A DNA stretch of 64,000 nucleotides from contig RCZF01000001.1 in the NCBI GenBank assembly GCA_006438735.1, positions 310,001 to 374,000 on the forward strand. The letters are read 5' to 3'. The position numbers and the translations under genes were made by a program. This DNA comes from Sphingomonas koreensis. Lineage in GTDB: Bacteria > Pseudomonadota > Alphaproteobacteria > Sphingomonadales > Sphingomonadaceae. The notes beneath the pieces were generated by a model. The model did not search any database. It saw only the letters and a list, made by a program, of their open reading frames with translations, and was not told where the DNA came from. Shown in pieces: positions 34,657 through 42,860 of the stretch (positions are counted from its first letter, which is position 1; each line of letters begins with the position of its first letter).

Positions 34657-34971
34657 TTATTGGTTTGTGGACACGTTGCCCTTGAAATCCAGCGCCACGT
34701 TGACCGTGCGCCCGCCCTTGCGGGCGGTGCCGCGCCAGACGCCACCGCCATCCTTGGTCAACGCCGCGACATTGGTGAAGCCAGCATGCATGATATGGCC
34801 TCGGGCCTGTTCCTCCGTGAACGAATTCGCCCCGTGCTGGGGACCGCCATCATTGACCGTGTGCGACGTCTTCACGACGTGTGTCGACTTCACCGATGTC
34901 TGAGCCTGAGCTGCTCCAGCCAACACGAGCGAAGCCACTACGGCGACTATCTTACCGGTTGCATTCATCAT
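34657..34971 (-). CDS. small secreted PepSY-like protein
   Basis: 104 residues with a signal peptide (IVAVVASLVLAGAAQAQ). The mature domain (FTEEQARGHIMHAGFTNVAAL then GVWRGTARKGGRTVNVALDFKGNV) has the alpha-beta pattern of small PepSY-like periplasmic proteins. A GGAG precedes two adjacent ATGs (34971 and 34968). It is 19 bases after the stop of the YflT-type gene, so co-transcription is likely. The longer in-frame extension upstream lies in antiparallel overlap with that gene and is rejected. Confidence 0.82.
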   Translation of the reverse strand: MMNATGKIVAVVASLVLAGAAQAQTSVKSTHVVKTSHTVNDGGPQHGANSFTEEQARGHIMHAGFTNVAALTKDGGGVWRGTARKGGRTVNVALDFKGNVSTNQ

Positions 34972-34990
34972 CGTTTCTCCATGGTGGCGC

Positions 34991-35602
34991 TTAGGCGCGC
35001 GGATATCGTGCGCGCTCGACGCGCACTTGTTCTGCCGAGTATTCAGGCGCGGTGTCGTCGAAACGAGACCAGCCGCCCTGCTGATAGTCCCGACGTCGGG
35101 TCGTAACGTCGACCGCACGGTCGTCGTGAAGGATCGGGGTGGCCACGCCCAGAAGCGCGTCCTCGACCTTGGCGGTGACCAGCGAACCGCCGCGCCGGAC
35201 GCCTTCGGCATAAACGTGCGCGTCGTCCTCGGGCACGCCAGCATGGGTGAGCCCACCGACCAGTCCGCCCGCCGCGCCGCCGACGGCGGCGCCGCCGAGC
35301 GCACCGACCGCCGTGGATGCCAGCCAACCAGCGGCAACCACCGGACCGAGTCCTGGGATCGCAAGCAGACCGAGACCGGCGAGCAGTCCACCGGCCCCGC
35401 CAACGGCGGCACCGATGCCGGCGCCCGTACCCGCGTCCTGCGCAGCCGCAGTGCCGGTATCACCGGCGATGACGCGCTCACCATCCGCGTTGCTGGCGAC
35501 GATGCTGATGTCACGGTGCGGCACGCCAGCCGCCTCGAGGTCCTTTACCGCCCGCTGGGCGTCGTCGTAATGGTCGAACAGACCGGTCAGGGTTTTCGTC
35601 AT
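34991..35602 (-). CDS. YflT/general stress protein 17M-like protein with Gly-rich membrane-like core
   Basis: 203 residues. The N-terminal domain (TKTLTGLFDHYDDAQRAVKDLEAAGV, DISIVASN) matches the heat-induced stress protein YflT/DUF1269-type fold. The middle is a Gly/Ala-rich stretch with two glycine-zipper segments (TGAGIGAAVGGAGGLLAGLGL and GALGGAAVGGAAGGLVGGL) that could insert in a membrane. A second alpha-beta repeat (DAHVYAEGVRRGGSLVTAKV) follows. AAGGAG lies upstream of ATG 35602. The context of neighbouring stress and membrane proteins supports a stress role. Confidence 0.88.
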   Translation of the reverse strand: MTKTLTGLFDHYDDAQRAVKDLEAAGVPHRDISIVASNADGERVIAGDTGTAAAQDAGTGAGIGAAVGGAGGLLAGLGLLAIPGLGPVVAAGWLASTAVGALGGAAVGGAAGGLVGGLTHAGVPEDDAHVYAEGVRRGGSLVTAKVEDALLGVATPILHDDRAVDVTTRRRDYQQGGWSRFDDTAPEYSAEQVRVERARYPRA

Positions 35603-35664
35603 GACGTCTCTCTCCTTATCGCCGGCCCGGAGGGGGCCAGCTGCTTGTAGGTTTGGGGTTGCCC

Positions 35665-35919
35665 TCAGCGCCTCGCGTGAAAGACCAGATGGTAGAGGAA
35701 CAGCACCACCACGGCGCCGACGACGGCGACGAGCAGGCTGTAGAGGTTCAGGCCGCTGACGCCGCCTGCGCCAAACTGGTTGAACAGAAAGCCGCCCACG
35801 ACGGCGCCCACGACGCCCAGAACGATGTCGAGCAGTACGCCTTCGCCGGTCTTGTTGACGATCTTGCTACCAATGAACCCGGCGATCAGGCCGAGGATGA
35901 TCCATGCGATAATGGACAT
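35665..35919 (-). CDS. GlsB/YeaQ/YmgE-family stress-response membrane protein
   Basis: An 84-residue inner-membrane protein with three hydrophobic segments, starting MSIIAWIILGLIAGFIGSKI with the family motif of Gly residues and ending in VVAVVGAVVVLFLYHLVF. GGAGA six bases upstream of ATG 35919 fixes the start; the longer frame is discarded. The family is often called transglycosylase-associated, without a proven enzyme role. It is upstream of the YflT-type gene, on the same strand. Confidence 0.93.
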   Translation of the reverse strand: MSIIAWIILGLIAGFIGSKIVNKTGEGVLLDIVLGVVGAVVGGFLFNQFGAGGVSGLNLYSLLVAVVGAVVVLFLYHLVFHARR

Positions 35920-36041
35920 TTGTCTTCTCCAACGATCAGCCGGAAACATGTCCGGATGCCTAGGAGGTAGGGTTATGATGAACGCCGACAAAGATACGCA
36001 GGCACCTATCGGATGGGTGCATTCGCACCAATCACTACGAT

Positions 36042-37541
36042 TTATTCCACGTCGACAGCGCCGATCTGGTGCCCGCGGTCTCGCGCCCAGATGATGGCTT
36101 CGCTACGATTGTGCGCGCCGATCTTGCCGTAAAGCCGCGCAACGTGGTTTCGCACCGTGTTGCGCTTCAGCGAGAGGGTCTCCGCGATCACGGTGTCGCT
36201 CTTGCCTCGAGTGATTAGCGCAAGCACCTCGCGCTCGCGCGGCGTGAGATCAGCCGCCGGGACCTCCAGCCCCATCTTCGGGCTTGGCTCGCGCAAGGCC
36301 GCCAGCCGATCCATGATCTTCTGGCTGAGCCAGCTCGTGTCGCGCATTGCATCCTCGATCGCTGCGATCAGGTCGAGCTCGGTGCGCTTGCGGTCAGTGA
36401 TGTCCTGGAACGCCGATAACAAGCAATACTGACCGTTGATCGTTACCGTTTCCGCCGAGACTAGACAGGTGACGAGCTTGCCCTCGCGCGTCTTCAGCTT
36501 CATTTCATAGCCTCTGAAGGACCCACTTTCGGCAACCTTGCGATCAATCTCCCGACGCGCCGCGCTGGTTTCCCACAATTCGATGTCGGCGGGTACCTTG
36601 CCGATAATGGCTTCGACGCTCCAGCCGGTGATGTGCAAGAAAGCGTGGTTGACGTTGAGGATCCGGTGCCCGTCGATACTATTCAGCATCATCGGCACCG
36701 GCGCCAGCCGGAACGCGGTCGAGAAACGCTCCTCGCTCTGCCGGAGCGCCTCCTCGGCCCGGCGGCGGGGCTCGAGGTCGGCGAACGTGAAAATCATGCA
36801 CGGCTCATTGGCGAGTTCGGCCGGATGACCTGCGAGCAGTACCAGCCGCGTTCCGCCACCCGCTAGCGGTAGCTCCGCTTCCATCTGGGGAACGGTCCCG
36901 CCCTTTTTGAACAGCGACTTGGCTTTGTCTTTTTCTTCAGCGCCTTCGAGGATGTCGATGTCGTACATGGTTTGACCGATGATCTGATTCTCTCGAAAGC
37001 CGCTAATCTCCAGAAAGCCCTCGTTCACGCGGACGAAGCGCAGGTCGGCGAGCCGAACGATAAGCGCCGGTGCGGGGTTCGCGTTGAACATGCTTTCGAA
37101 GCGCTCCTCCGCTTCGAAGGCGTCCGTTGCGTCGTCAATGACGAGCGCAAGGCAATCGATCTCGCCGTCGACATCGCGCAACACGATGCCTCGATCCCTG
37201 TGCACCCAATCCGGCTCCGTCTTGCCAGCTGCACAGACGTTGACAACCAAGTCGTCGAACGCCTCGCCTCGGCAAAGCCGCTCCATGGGATAATCGCGCG
37301 CCGCCAGCTGACGCCCGCCCCTGAGTGCCAGCGAGAAGCGCTTGTGATACTGAGCGACCGTAACGCCGAGACCGTTGAGGCTTTCCACGCCGTGCATCTC
37401 AAGGGCCGAGATGTTCGCCCAGGCGATGCGCCCATCAGGCTCGATCAACACCACCCCGTCCGTCATATCGGCGATGACCTGACGCAATTGCGCCCGATCC
37501 GGTCGATCGACAGCCTCTGTCTCCTTGATCACGCTGCGCAT
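36042..37541 (-). CDS. multi-PAS sensor with LuxR-type DNA-binding domain
   Basis: 499 residues. Three PAS units are visible: about 20-135 (DGVVLIEPDGRIAWANISAL), 150-270 (FNANPAPALIVRLADLRFVRVN) and 280-405 (FRLAPVPMMLNSIDGHRILNVN, ending FQDITDRKR). The C-terminal 70 residues (LTPREREVLALITRGKSDTVIAETLSLKRNTVRNH) form a LuxR/GerE helix-turn-helix. There is no receiver and no kinase, so this is a one-component regulator that would sense ligand, light or redox through PAS and bind DNA directly. Its targets could be the stress genes downstream on the same strand (inference from position). Confidence 0.92.
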   Translation of the reverse strand: MRSVIKETEAVDRPDRAQLRQVIADMTDGVVLIEPDGRIAWANISALEMHGVESLNGLGVTVAQYHKRFSLALRGGRQLAARDYPMERLCRGEAFDDLVVNVCAAGKTEPDWVHRDRGIVLRDVDGEIDCLALVIDDATDAFEAEERFESMFNANPAPALIVRLADLRFVRVNEGFLEISGFRENQIIGQTMYDIDILEGAEEKDKAKSLFKKGGTVPQMEAELPLAGGGTRLVLLAGHPAELANEPCMIFTFADLEPRRRAEEALRQSEERFSTAFRLAPVPMMLNSIDGHRILNVNHAFLHITGWSVEAIIGKVPADIELWETSAARREIDRKVAESGSFRGYEMKLKTREGKLVTCLVSAETVTINGQYCLLSAFQDITDRKRTELDLIAAIEDAMRDTSWLSQKIMDRLAALREPSPKMGLEVPAADLTPREREVLALITRGKSDTVIAETLSLKRNTVRNHVARLYGKIGAHNRSEAIIWARDRGHQIGAVDVE

Positions 37542-37891
37542 CCTCCATTTGTCTTCCCGCCTGTGATGAGGGCGTCCGGGCCGATATCCAAACCGATCCT
37601 CCTTGCAATGGGCTGAGAACCGTCAACTTGCATTGCGCGCCGACCGAGCTCGCGCAATCGAAAGAGCTGGTAAGCGGGCAGTCGCCCAGGCGGCGGCTTG
37701 CCGCGCTTGACCACCGTCTGCACGGTGGAGCGCGGAAGTCATCTTTTCCGTCACTTTGATCCCCACCGTGCGCTCCCGTGGCACTTTCGCACCGCTGAAC
37801 CAGTCATTCAGTCGAGACCGCGGCACGGTGCCGAGATGAATGGACGTCCAAAGCGGCGAGCGACAAAGGTGGCCGGAATGGAACTCATGAG
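37542..37891. other. intergenic region, no gene seen
   Basis: 350 bases upstream of the PAS-LuxR gene and downstream of the GH74 gene end. Frames on both strands reach about 90 codons, but I see no homologous pattern. The promoter of the PAS-LuxR gene is expected on the left side. Confidence 0.4.
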
Positions 37892-40156
37892 TCAATTTGC
37901 GGTGACACCTCGCCGCTTTGGGCTTGGGTCACCGTAGAAGATGCCACGACCGTCTGCTGCGACGTAAACACGGCCGAAAATGCGCGGATCACCCGTGATC
38001 ACGCGGTATCTTAGCCCCCATTGATGCGCGTCGTCGTTAATCCTGGCCCAGGTCGTCCCCGCATCAATCGAGCGCCAAAGCCCCCCGAAGGTTTTCGCGA
38101 CCCCGAAGGCGTACAGGGCGGGCACGCTTGCGCCAGAGGCTGCCTTGCCGAGGCCGAAACTTACGAAGAACATGTCACGGAACACCGGATCGGTCGGGAT
38201 GGCGGCCACGAAGGACCGGGCGTAGTCGCTCGTGTGGAAGAAGTGGCCGCCGAGAATTAGCCATAGCTCGCCAGCGGTGCCCGGCGTCGCTGCGGCCATC
38301 GGCTGAAACTCCCGCGCAGTTGGGCGCGAACTGGAGATGTCAGCCGGCAGGCCACGCGCGGGCGCGTGCTCGAACGTCTTCGCTCCGTCATGGCTGACGA
38401 ACAATCGCCCGCCGGCATAGTCGATCGCGTACCAAAACTGAGGATCCACCTTGTCAGCAACCGCGCGGGCGCCTTCCGGGAGACCCTTGGGCTGCCACCA
38501 GCTCCGCCCCTTGTCCGCCGTAGCTAGCGTAACGGAGCCCGAGACCAGGAAGGTCCCTCCGTCGGCCGAGACGGTAATCGGCGCTTGACCATCAACATCG
38601 ATCCGGTGTGGCGGCGCGGAGCCGATGGAGACCGGCGGCGCGATCATCTCGTGCCAGCTCTTTCCCCCGTCTTGCGACCAGCCGAGTGATGCGCCTAGCG
38701 GATCGGCTACATAGCCCGATGCACTCCGGACCAGGATTTTAGGCGCCATGCCGGCGTAGTCGACATTGTCGGTCTGCGGCAGCTCCGGATCGGAAAACGC
38801 GTGCTCCGGAGCGCGGTCGAAACGCTCGTGAACGAAGCCATGAACGTCGCCGATGCCGGAGATCAGGTGGGGCCCCAACGGCGGACTGATTAGGCTCAGC
38901 GGCACGGCTTCCTCAATCCCGTCCACCCAAGGATGCCACACGGTGTGAGCCCTTGCCGCGTCCTCCGTCCGGAACACCGTCAAACCCGTCGTGTAGGCGA
39001 GCGTGCCGTCGTTGAACGGGTCGAATGCGAGACCGGAAATCCAGCCGCCGAACCCGCTTTTGTCGAAGCGTAGCCAAGGGGCGGGCGACAGATCGCGCGC
39101 ACTTCGATCGCGCAAGCTCGTCCAATGTGCGCCGCCGTCGGACGACAGCCAAACCGTGTCATGGTGGTTCCATCGGTCAACCGTCGACACCGCCACGCGG
39201 CCGGGATGTCGCCGATCGAGGCTCATCCCCATGTAGCCGCCTTCGGCCTCCCCGCCGCGCGCTGGCGTGATGTCGGCCCATGTTCCCAATTGCGGGTCCA
39301 GCTTCCACACCTCTCCTTGCGTGATCCCGTTCGGGCCAATGTCGTCGCAGTAATCCACATACAGAATGCCGTGCTGGTCGATCGCTGCCTTCACCGGAAG
39401 CATTGTCGCAGCCGGTCCTCCCGTTACGGCGTCCCAGCTTCGCCCGCCGTCGGTCGAGCGAAACAGGTGCTGTGCCGTTGCGTCCGCGATACCGGCGTAG
39501 ATCACGCGCAATCGCACACTCGGGGCGCCACTCGGCGGACCAAAAACAACAAAGGAGATGCCGCCATGAGTGCGGTTAGCTTCAGGACGGCCGAGCCCTC
39601 TCCAAGGAAAGCTTTTCGACTTGCGCCAACTCTTGCCGCTGTCCGCACTCTGCCAAAGCCCGTCATGCCGCGATCCGAAGAACAGGCGCGTCGTCCGGTC
39701 AGGGTCGATCGCGAGCCGCTCGCCCATGCCGCGGCCGTCCTCGTTGCCGCCCATGCTGAAAGATACTGGCGTGATCCGCCAGGATGCCCCGCGATCGGTG
39801 CTGCGCATGATCGCTGCCGGTTCGCCAAAGTACATGCCTGCAGCGAGGTAGACGACGTTCGCGTCCACTGGGTCGGGGGCTACACTTTCGACGCCCATGT
39901 AGCTGTTTTGCGACTGCCCATCTTCTAGCGGAATCCAACGCCTCTGACTCGCATCCCAGCGATAGGCGCCTCCAACGTCCGTGCGGAGATAGGCGAGGTC
40001 CCGCTCGGCGACGCTGAAAACAAGACCGGGCGAAAACCCGCCTCCGCCGATCTTTACGCTGTGCCAGTCATAGCGCGCCGCGGAAGGGGCAATTAAGGAT
40101 GATGCAGGCGCCAAGGACGCTGCAGCGAGCGACAGGATTGAGGTTAGGAGTTTCAC
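37892..40156 (-). CDS. secreted GH74-family beta-propeller glycosidase (xyloglucanase-type)
   Basis: 754 residues with a signal peptide (LLTSILSLAAASLAPASS). GH74 enzymes are double seven-bladed propellers that cut xyloglucan or related beta-glucans. The opening YDWHSVKIGGGGFSPGLVF, with LRTDVGGAYRW at Asp60 and GIGDVHGFVH at Asp437, matches the two catalytic Asp of the family. Many BNR/Asp-box repeats (RSTDRGASWR, SSDGGAHWTSL, WSQDGGKSWHE) are present. I prefer GTG 40156, with AGGGG five bases upstream, over ATG 40189, because the signal peptide then starts at once. The gene could serve plant cell-wall use; it is far from the bcs operon. Confidence 0.88.
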   Translation of the reverse strand: MKLLTSILSLAAASLAPASSLIAPSAARYDWHSVKIGGGGFSPGLVFSVAERDLAYLRTDVGGAYRWDASQRRWIPLEDGQSQNSYMGVESVAPDPVDANVVYLAAGMYFGEPAAIMRSTDRGASWRITPVSFSMGGNEDGRGMGERLAIDPDRTTRLFFGSRHDGLWQSADSGKSWRKSKSFPWRGLGRPEANRTHGGISFVVFGPPSGAPSVRLRVIYAGIADATAQHLFRSTDGGRSWDAVTGGPAATMLPVKAAIDQHGILYVDYCDDIGPNGITQGEVWKLDPQLGTWADITPARGGEAEGGYMGMSLDRRHPGRVAVSTVDRWNHHDTVWLSSDGGAHWTSLRDRSARDLSPAPWLRFDKSGFGGWISGLAFDPFNDGTLAYTTGLTVFRTEDAARAHTVWHPWVDGIEEAVPLSLISPPLGPHLISGIGDVHGFVHERFDRAPEHAFSDPELPQTDNVDYAGMAPKILVRSASGYVADPLGASLGWSQDGGKSWHEMIAPPVSIGSAPPHRIDVDGQAPITVSADGGTFLVSGSVTLATADKGRSWWQPKGLPEGARAVADKVDPQFWYAIDYAGGRLFVSHDGAKTFEHAPARGLPADISSSRPTAREFQPMAAATPGTAGELWLILGGHFFHTSDYARSFVAAIPTDPVFRDMFFVSFGLGKAASGASVPALYAFGVAKTFGGLWRSIDAGTTWARINDDAHQWGLRYRVITGDPRIFGRVYVAADGRGIFYGDPSPKRRGVTAN

Positions 40157-40413
40157 GCGATCCCCTCTCGAACAGCCAAGGCTACTCAAGACGGATCGGC
40201 ACGAGAAGCCCCGCCAACTGGTATTTCACTGCGAGCCGGTGGAAACTTGGCACATCCAGTCCGATTGCCGGGTGGTGATCCTGGGGCCCTGCTGCCGCGC
40301 GATTGGCCCCGTGCCCGATGAACGTACGTCTGCTTTCGAGCGTCGGGTGAGGGAAGGGGGTCGTCCGAATATGGTTCGAACATGTCAGCAGCCATCTGGT
40401 TGGCGGCGTCGTG

Positions 40414-40671
40414 CTATTCAGTAATTGAAGCGATACCGTTCCTTTGCAGGACCTCCGGGGCGCGGGTGCTGAGCTCGTACTGACAGCGCCGGCCCAGACC
40501 CGGCATAGTCTCGATGCGACTGAGACCCGCAACGGGTTCGGTCGAACACGGGACGGCCGGCAGATAGATGGAACGGCCGCACCACAAGCATTCGTTCGAT
40601 CCAAGCGCACTCGGCTCGGTCGCCCACGGAAGATGCAGAACCTCCCCAATTCCCGCGTCCGTCGGATCCAT
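40414..40671 (-). CDS. possible small Cys-containing hypothetical protein
   Basis: A frame of 85 codons starting MDPTDAGIGEVLHLPWATEP. GGGAG lies six bases upstream of ATG 40671. It contains CLWCGRSIYLPA and later RRCQYEL, which could be part of a zinc-binding arrangement. The composition is acceptable but the sequence is not one I recognise, and a frame on the other strand overlaps. It may be real or random. Confidence 0.3.
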   Translation of the reverse strand: MDPTDAGIGEVLHLPWATEPSALGSNECLWCGRSIYLPAVPCSTEPVAGLSRIETMPGLGRRCQYELSTRAPEVLQRNGIASITE

Positions 40672-40876
40672 TAGCCTCTCCCTCGCTTCGTTCTGCAGAA
40701 CGCAGATGAGGAGGCTTCGTTTCCGTTCCTGCCTTTTCCGGACACCGGGCGCGGCGTCAGCACCAATGTATCCGCTGTTGGTTCGGCGTTCACCAATCGG
40801 GAAAGGTTGCGACCGCTAGACCAATGTCGTCACCCAAATTCTGCCGGTCTGAAAACCACGGCGTCGAGCCGCTCAT

Positions 40877-40896
40877 CTAGGCTCAGAACCCATTGA
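40877..40896. repeat. second copy of an IS427-like end motif
   Basis: CTAGGCTCAGAACCCATTGA matches the motif at 14429-14448 in 18 of 20 positions, including the CTAG at its edge. No transposase is attached here. It may be a solo relic of the same IS group. Confidence 0.45.
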
Positions 40897-40985
40897 AGGG
40901 ATTCCCATGGGCAATAGTCCTGCGTTCGTTACGTCGCGCGGGCGTGCCGCCACCCGCCGCCAACAGACTAATTATGCCTCCAGCC

Positions 40986-42791
40986 CTATTGCGCTCGGAC
41001 GAATCCGTTGGCGATCCAATGCTCGCTGCCGACGCCGTGGTGAACGTAAAACAATCCCTCGGGATCGTAATGTTGCTTAATCCTGGCCAGCCGTGGTGCG
41101 TGATCGCCCCAGCTTGCGCGTTGCCAATCGGGCAAGAAATAGTCGCACTCGGACAGATAACTTCCCGCTCGCGGCGCGGCGATCCGCATCGTATCGGCCG
41201 CCGTACGGATCGCGAGCGCGTCCCGCCGTGCGGCATCCAAATCGGGCTTCGGCAGGCCCGGAAAGCTGGACGGGCCGTCATTGGCGATGATCACAAGTGC
41301 GAACGCGTCCAGCACTTGCGGGTTCATCGCCGTGTCTCGCGATGCCACGATCGCTTCGTCGCTGCCGCCCGCAAGCCCCTTGTTGAAGTGAAACGTCACC
41401 GACCAGTGGCGGCTTGCCGCAAACCAGGCATCGACAAGTCGCGATCTTGCGTCCGGCTCCAGCAGTTGTCTCGGGAGCCACAGCGATTGATAGCCGTGCC
41501 AGAACGTCCCCGCTTCGTCGCTATTGCCCGACCACCAATAGTCGCTCGCCACAGCACGGGGCCGATCGTCGGAAATCACCAGCTGCGGCATATGCTGCCG
41601 AATGAAGTCGGCGTTCCAGAATTCTCGTGCTGGAAGAACGGCGACCACCATCGGCTTTGTGATCCGAAACGACTTGGGGCGAGCGATCACAAAATCCGCA
41701 AACGGCTTCCATGCAGCACGCGCCTCGTCCGCAGAAAGGCTATGAAACAGCATCTGGACGGAAAGACGATTTCCTGGCGTCGCGCGAACCTGCTCGCCCC
41801 AACGTGGTTCGAACAGATGCTCGGCATAACAATCGACGAACTGGCGGAGCAAGTCGCGATAATCCTGGTCGGAAGTCGCTTGCACCTCCCAGAGAACGGC
41901 ACCGAACGTTGCGGGCAAATCGTGCGTCTTGAGCGTCACTCTCGTTACAACTCCGAACGTTCCCCCGCCACCGCCTTTCAGAGCCCAGAAAAGATCGGGG
42001 TGCCGTACAGCGTTGACGACGTGAATGGTTCCGTCTGCGATAACGATTTCGGCTTCGAGCAGGCTCGCAGCGGCGAGACCAAATTTCTTCGAGAAACTGC
42101 CGAAGCCGCCGCCCTGGACCAGTCCCGCTACACCGACCGTGGTGCATCCACCGCCTTGCACATAGCGGCCCGCGTCGCCGGTCACCGCCTGATAGGCGTG
42201 CAACCACAAACAGCCCGCGCCGAGCGACACTGCCTTGTAGGTTCCCTCGCTCGATCCCTGCGGCACGAAATCGTCATGGAGTTTGATCGTGTTCATGTCG
42301 CGCGTCCACACGAGCAGTGAATCCGGCGCATTCGAGCCGCCGAGATAACTGTGTCCGCCACCCTTGACGACGAGTCGAAGGCTTTGCGCGGCCGCGAAAC
42401 GCACAGCGGCCGACACGTCGGCGGCGTCCTTTGCGCGCACGACATAGGCACTCGGCGATGAGCGCCAGGCGTCGATCCAGCCAGAGGATTGCGTTAGTGC
42501 CGGTTGGCTTCCCAGATAGAAGGGATTGGCGAGCAATTTGGGCGCTGTCCCGGGATCGAGTTTCGGCATGGCGACCGGATCGAGCCGGCCGCCGACATCT
42601 TCGTTAAGAGCTTTCCAACGCGCGCTGTCTGGCCAACCCGCCTGTCCCGGGCGAGGACGGGCATTGTTGGGCTTTGCACTTGGCATCCGGCTTAGCGCCG
42701 AACTATTCAGCAACCCGAGGGCAAGCGTAAGGAATTGCCGGCGCTTCACAAAAGCGCCCTCAAGAAGATTTGATTGTCCGTTGTCGGTCAT
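40986..42791 (-). CDS. FAD-linked oxidoreductase of the berberine bridge/PCMH family, Tat-exported
   Basis: 601 residues. The N-terminus has a Tat-like signal (VKRRQFLTLALGLLNSSAL). A PCMH-type FAD-binding domain follows (VVKGGGHSYLGGSNAPDSLLVWTRDMN, YVQGGGCTTVGVAGLVQGGGFGSFSKKFG). The GGGHSYLG segment is where the bicovalent His attaches FAD in this family, and YVQGGGC provides the second (Cys) site. The C-terminus (YFLPDWQRASWGDHAPRLARIKQHYDPEGLF) is the BBE motif. Such enzymes oxidise alcohols, sugars or alkaloids. GGAG lies before ATG 42791. A LytTR regulator is divergent, 69 bases away, and may control it. Confidence 0.9.
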   Translation of the reverse strand: MTDNGQSNLLEGAFVKRRQFLTLALGLLNSSALSRMPSAKPNNARPRPGQAGWPDSARWKALNEDVGGRLDPVAMPKLDPGTAPKLLANPFYLGSQPALTQSSGWIDAWRSSPSAYVVRAKDAADVSAAVRFAAAQSLRLVVKGGGHSYLGGSNAPDSLLVWTRDMNTIKLHDDFVPQGSSEGTYKAVSLGAGCLWLHAYQAVTGDAGRYVQGGGCTTVGVAGLVQGGGFGSFSKKFGLAAASLLEAEIVIADGTIHVVNAVRHPDLFWALKGGGGGTFGVVTRVTLKTHDLPATFGAVLWEVQATSDQDYRDLLRQFVDCYAEHLFEPRWGEQVRATPGNRLSVQMLFHSLSADEARAAWKPFADFVIARPKSFRITKPMVVAVLPAREFWNADFIRQHMPQLVISDDRPRAVASDYWWSGNSDEAGTFWHGYQSLWLPRQLLEPDARSRLVDAWFAASRHWSVTFHFNKGLAGGSDEAIVASRDTAMNPQVLDAFALVIIANDGPSSFPGLPKPDLDAARRDALAIRTAADTMRIAAPRAGSYLSECDYFLPDWQRASWGDHAPRLARIKQHYDPEGLFYVHHGVGSEHWIANGFVRAQ

Positions 42792-42860
42792 GACGCTGCT
42801 CCGTTAGTTGCCCGCCTGCGATGGATAGTGGCGCGACCAAGCTGCTGAAGCTACGACGCG

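Larger units (their letters stand above)
40157..40985. other. 830-base gap with one weak gene candidate and a relic IS end
   Basis: Apart from the candidate at 40414-40671 and the motif at 40877-40896, I see no gene. A plus-strand frame around 40675-40850 reads NADEEASFPFLPFPDTGRG but has no start codon and no family I know. Confidence 0.4.

Noticed and set aside
34657-35514. 285-codon minus-strand frame covering the PepSY-like gene and beyond
   Set aside because: Only its last 104 codons make sense (signal peptide after ATG 34971 with GGAG); the rest is an off-frame reading of the YflT-type gene.
37623-37895. 90-codon minus-strand frame with KVTEKMTSALHRADG
   Set aside because: No ribosome-binding site or family pattern; a competing frame exists on the other strand.
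40893-42320. 475-codon plus-strand frame opposite the flavoprotein gene
   Set aside because: The minus-strand frame has FAD and BBE motifs; the plus-strand translation has none.
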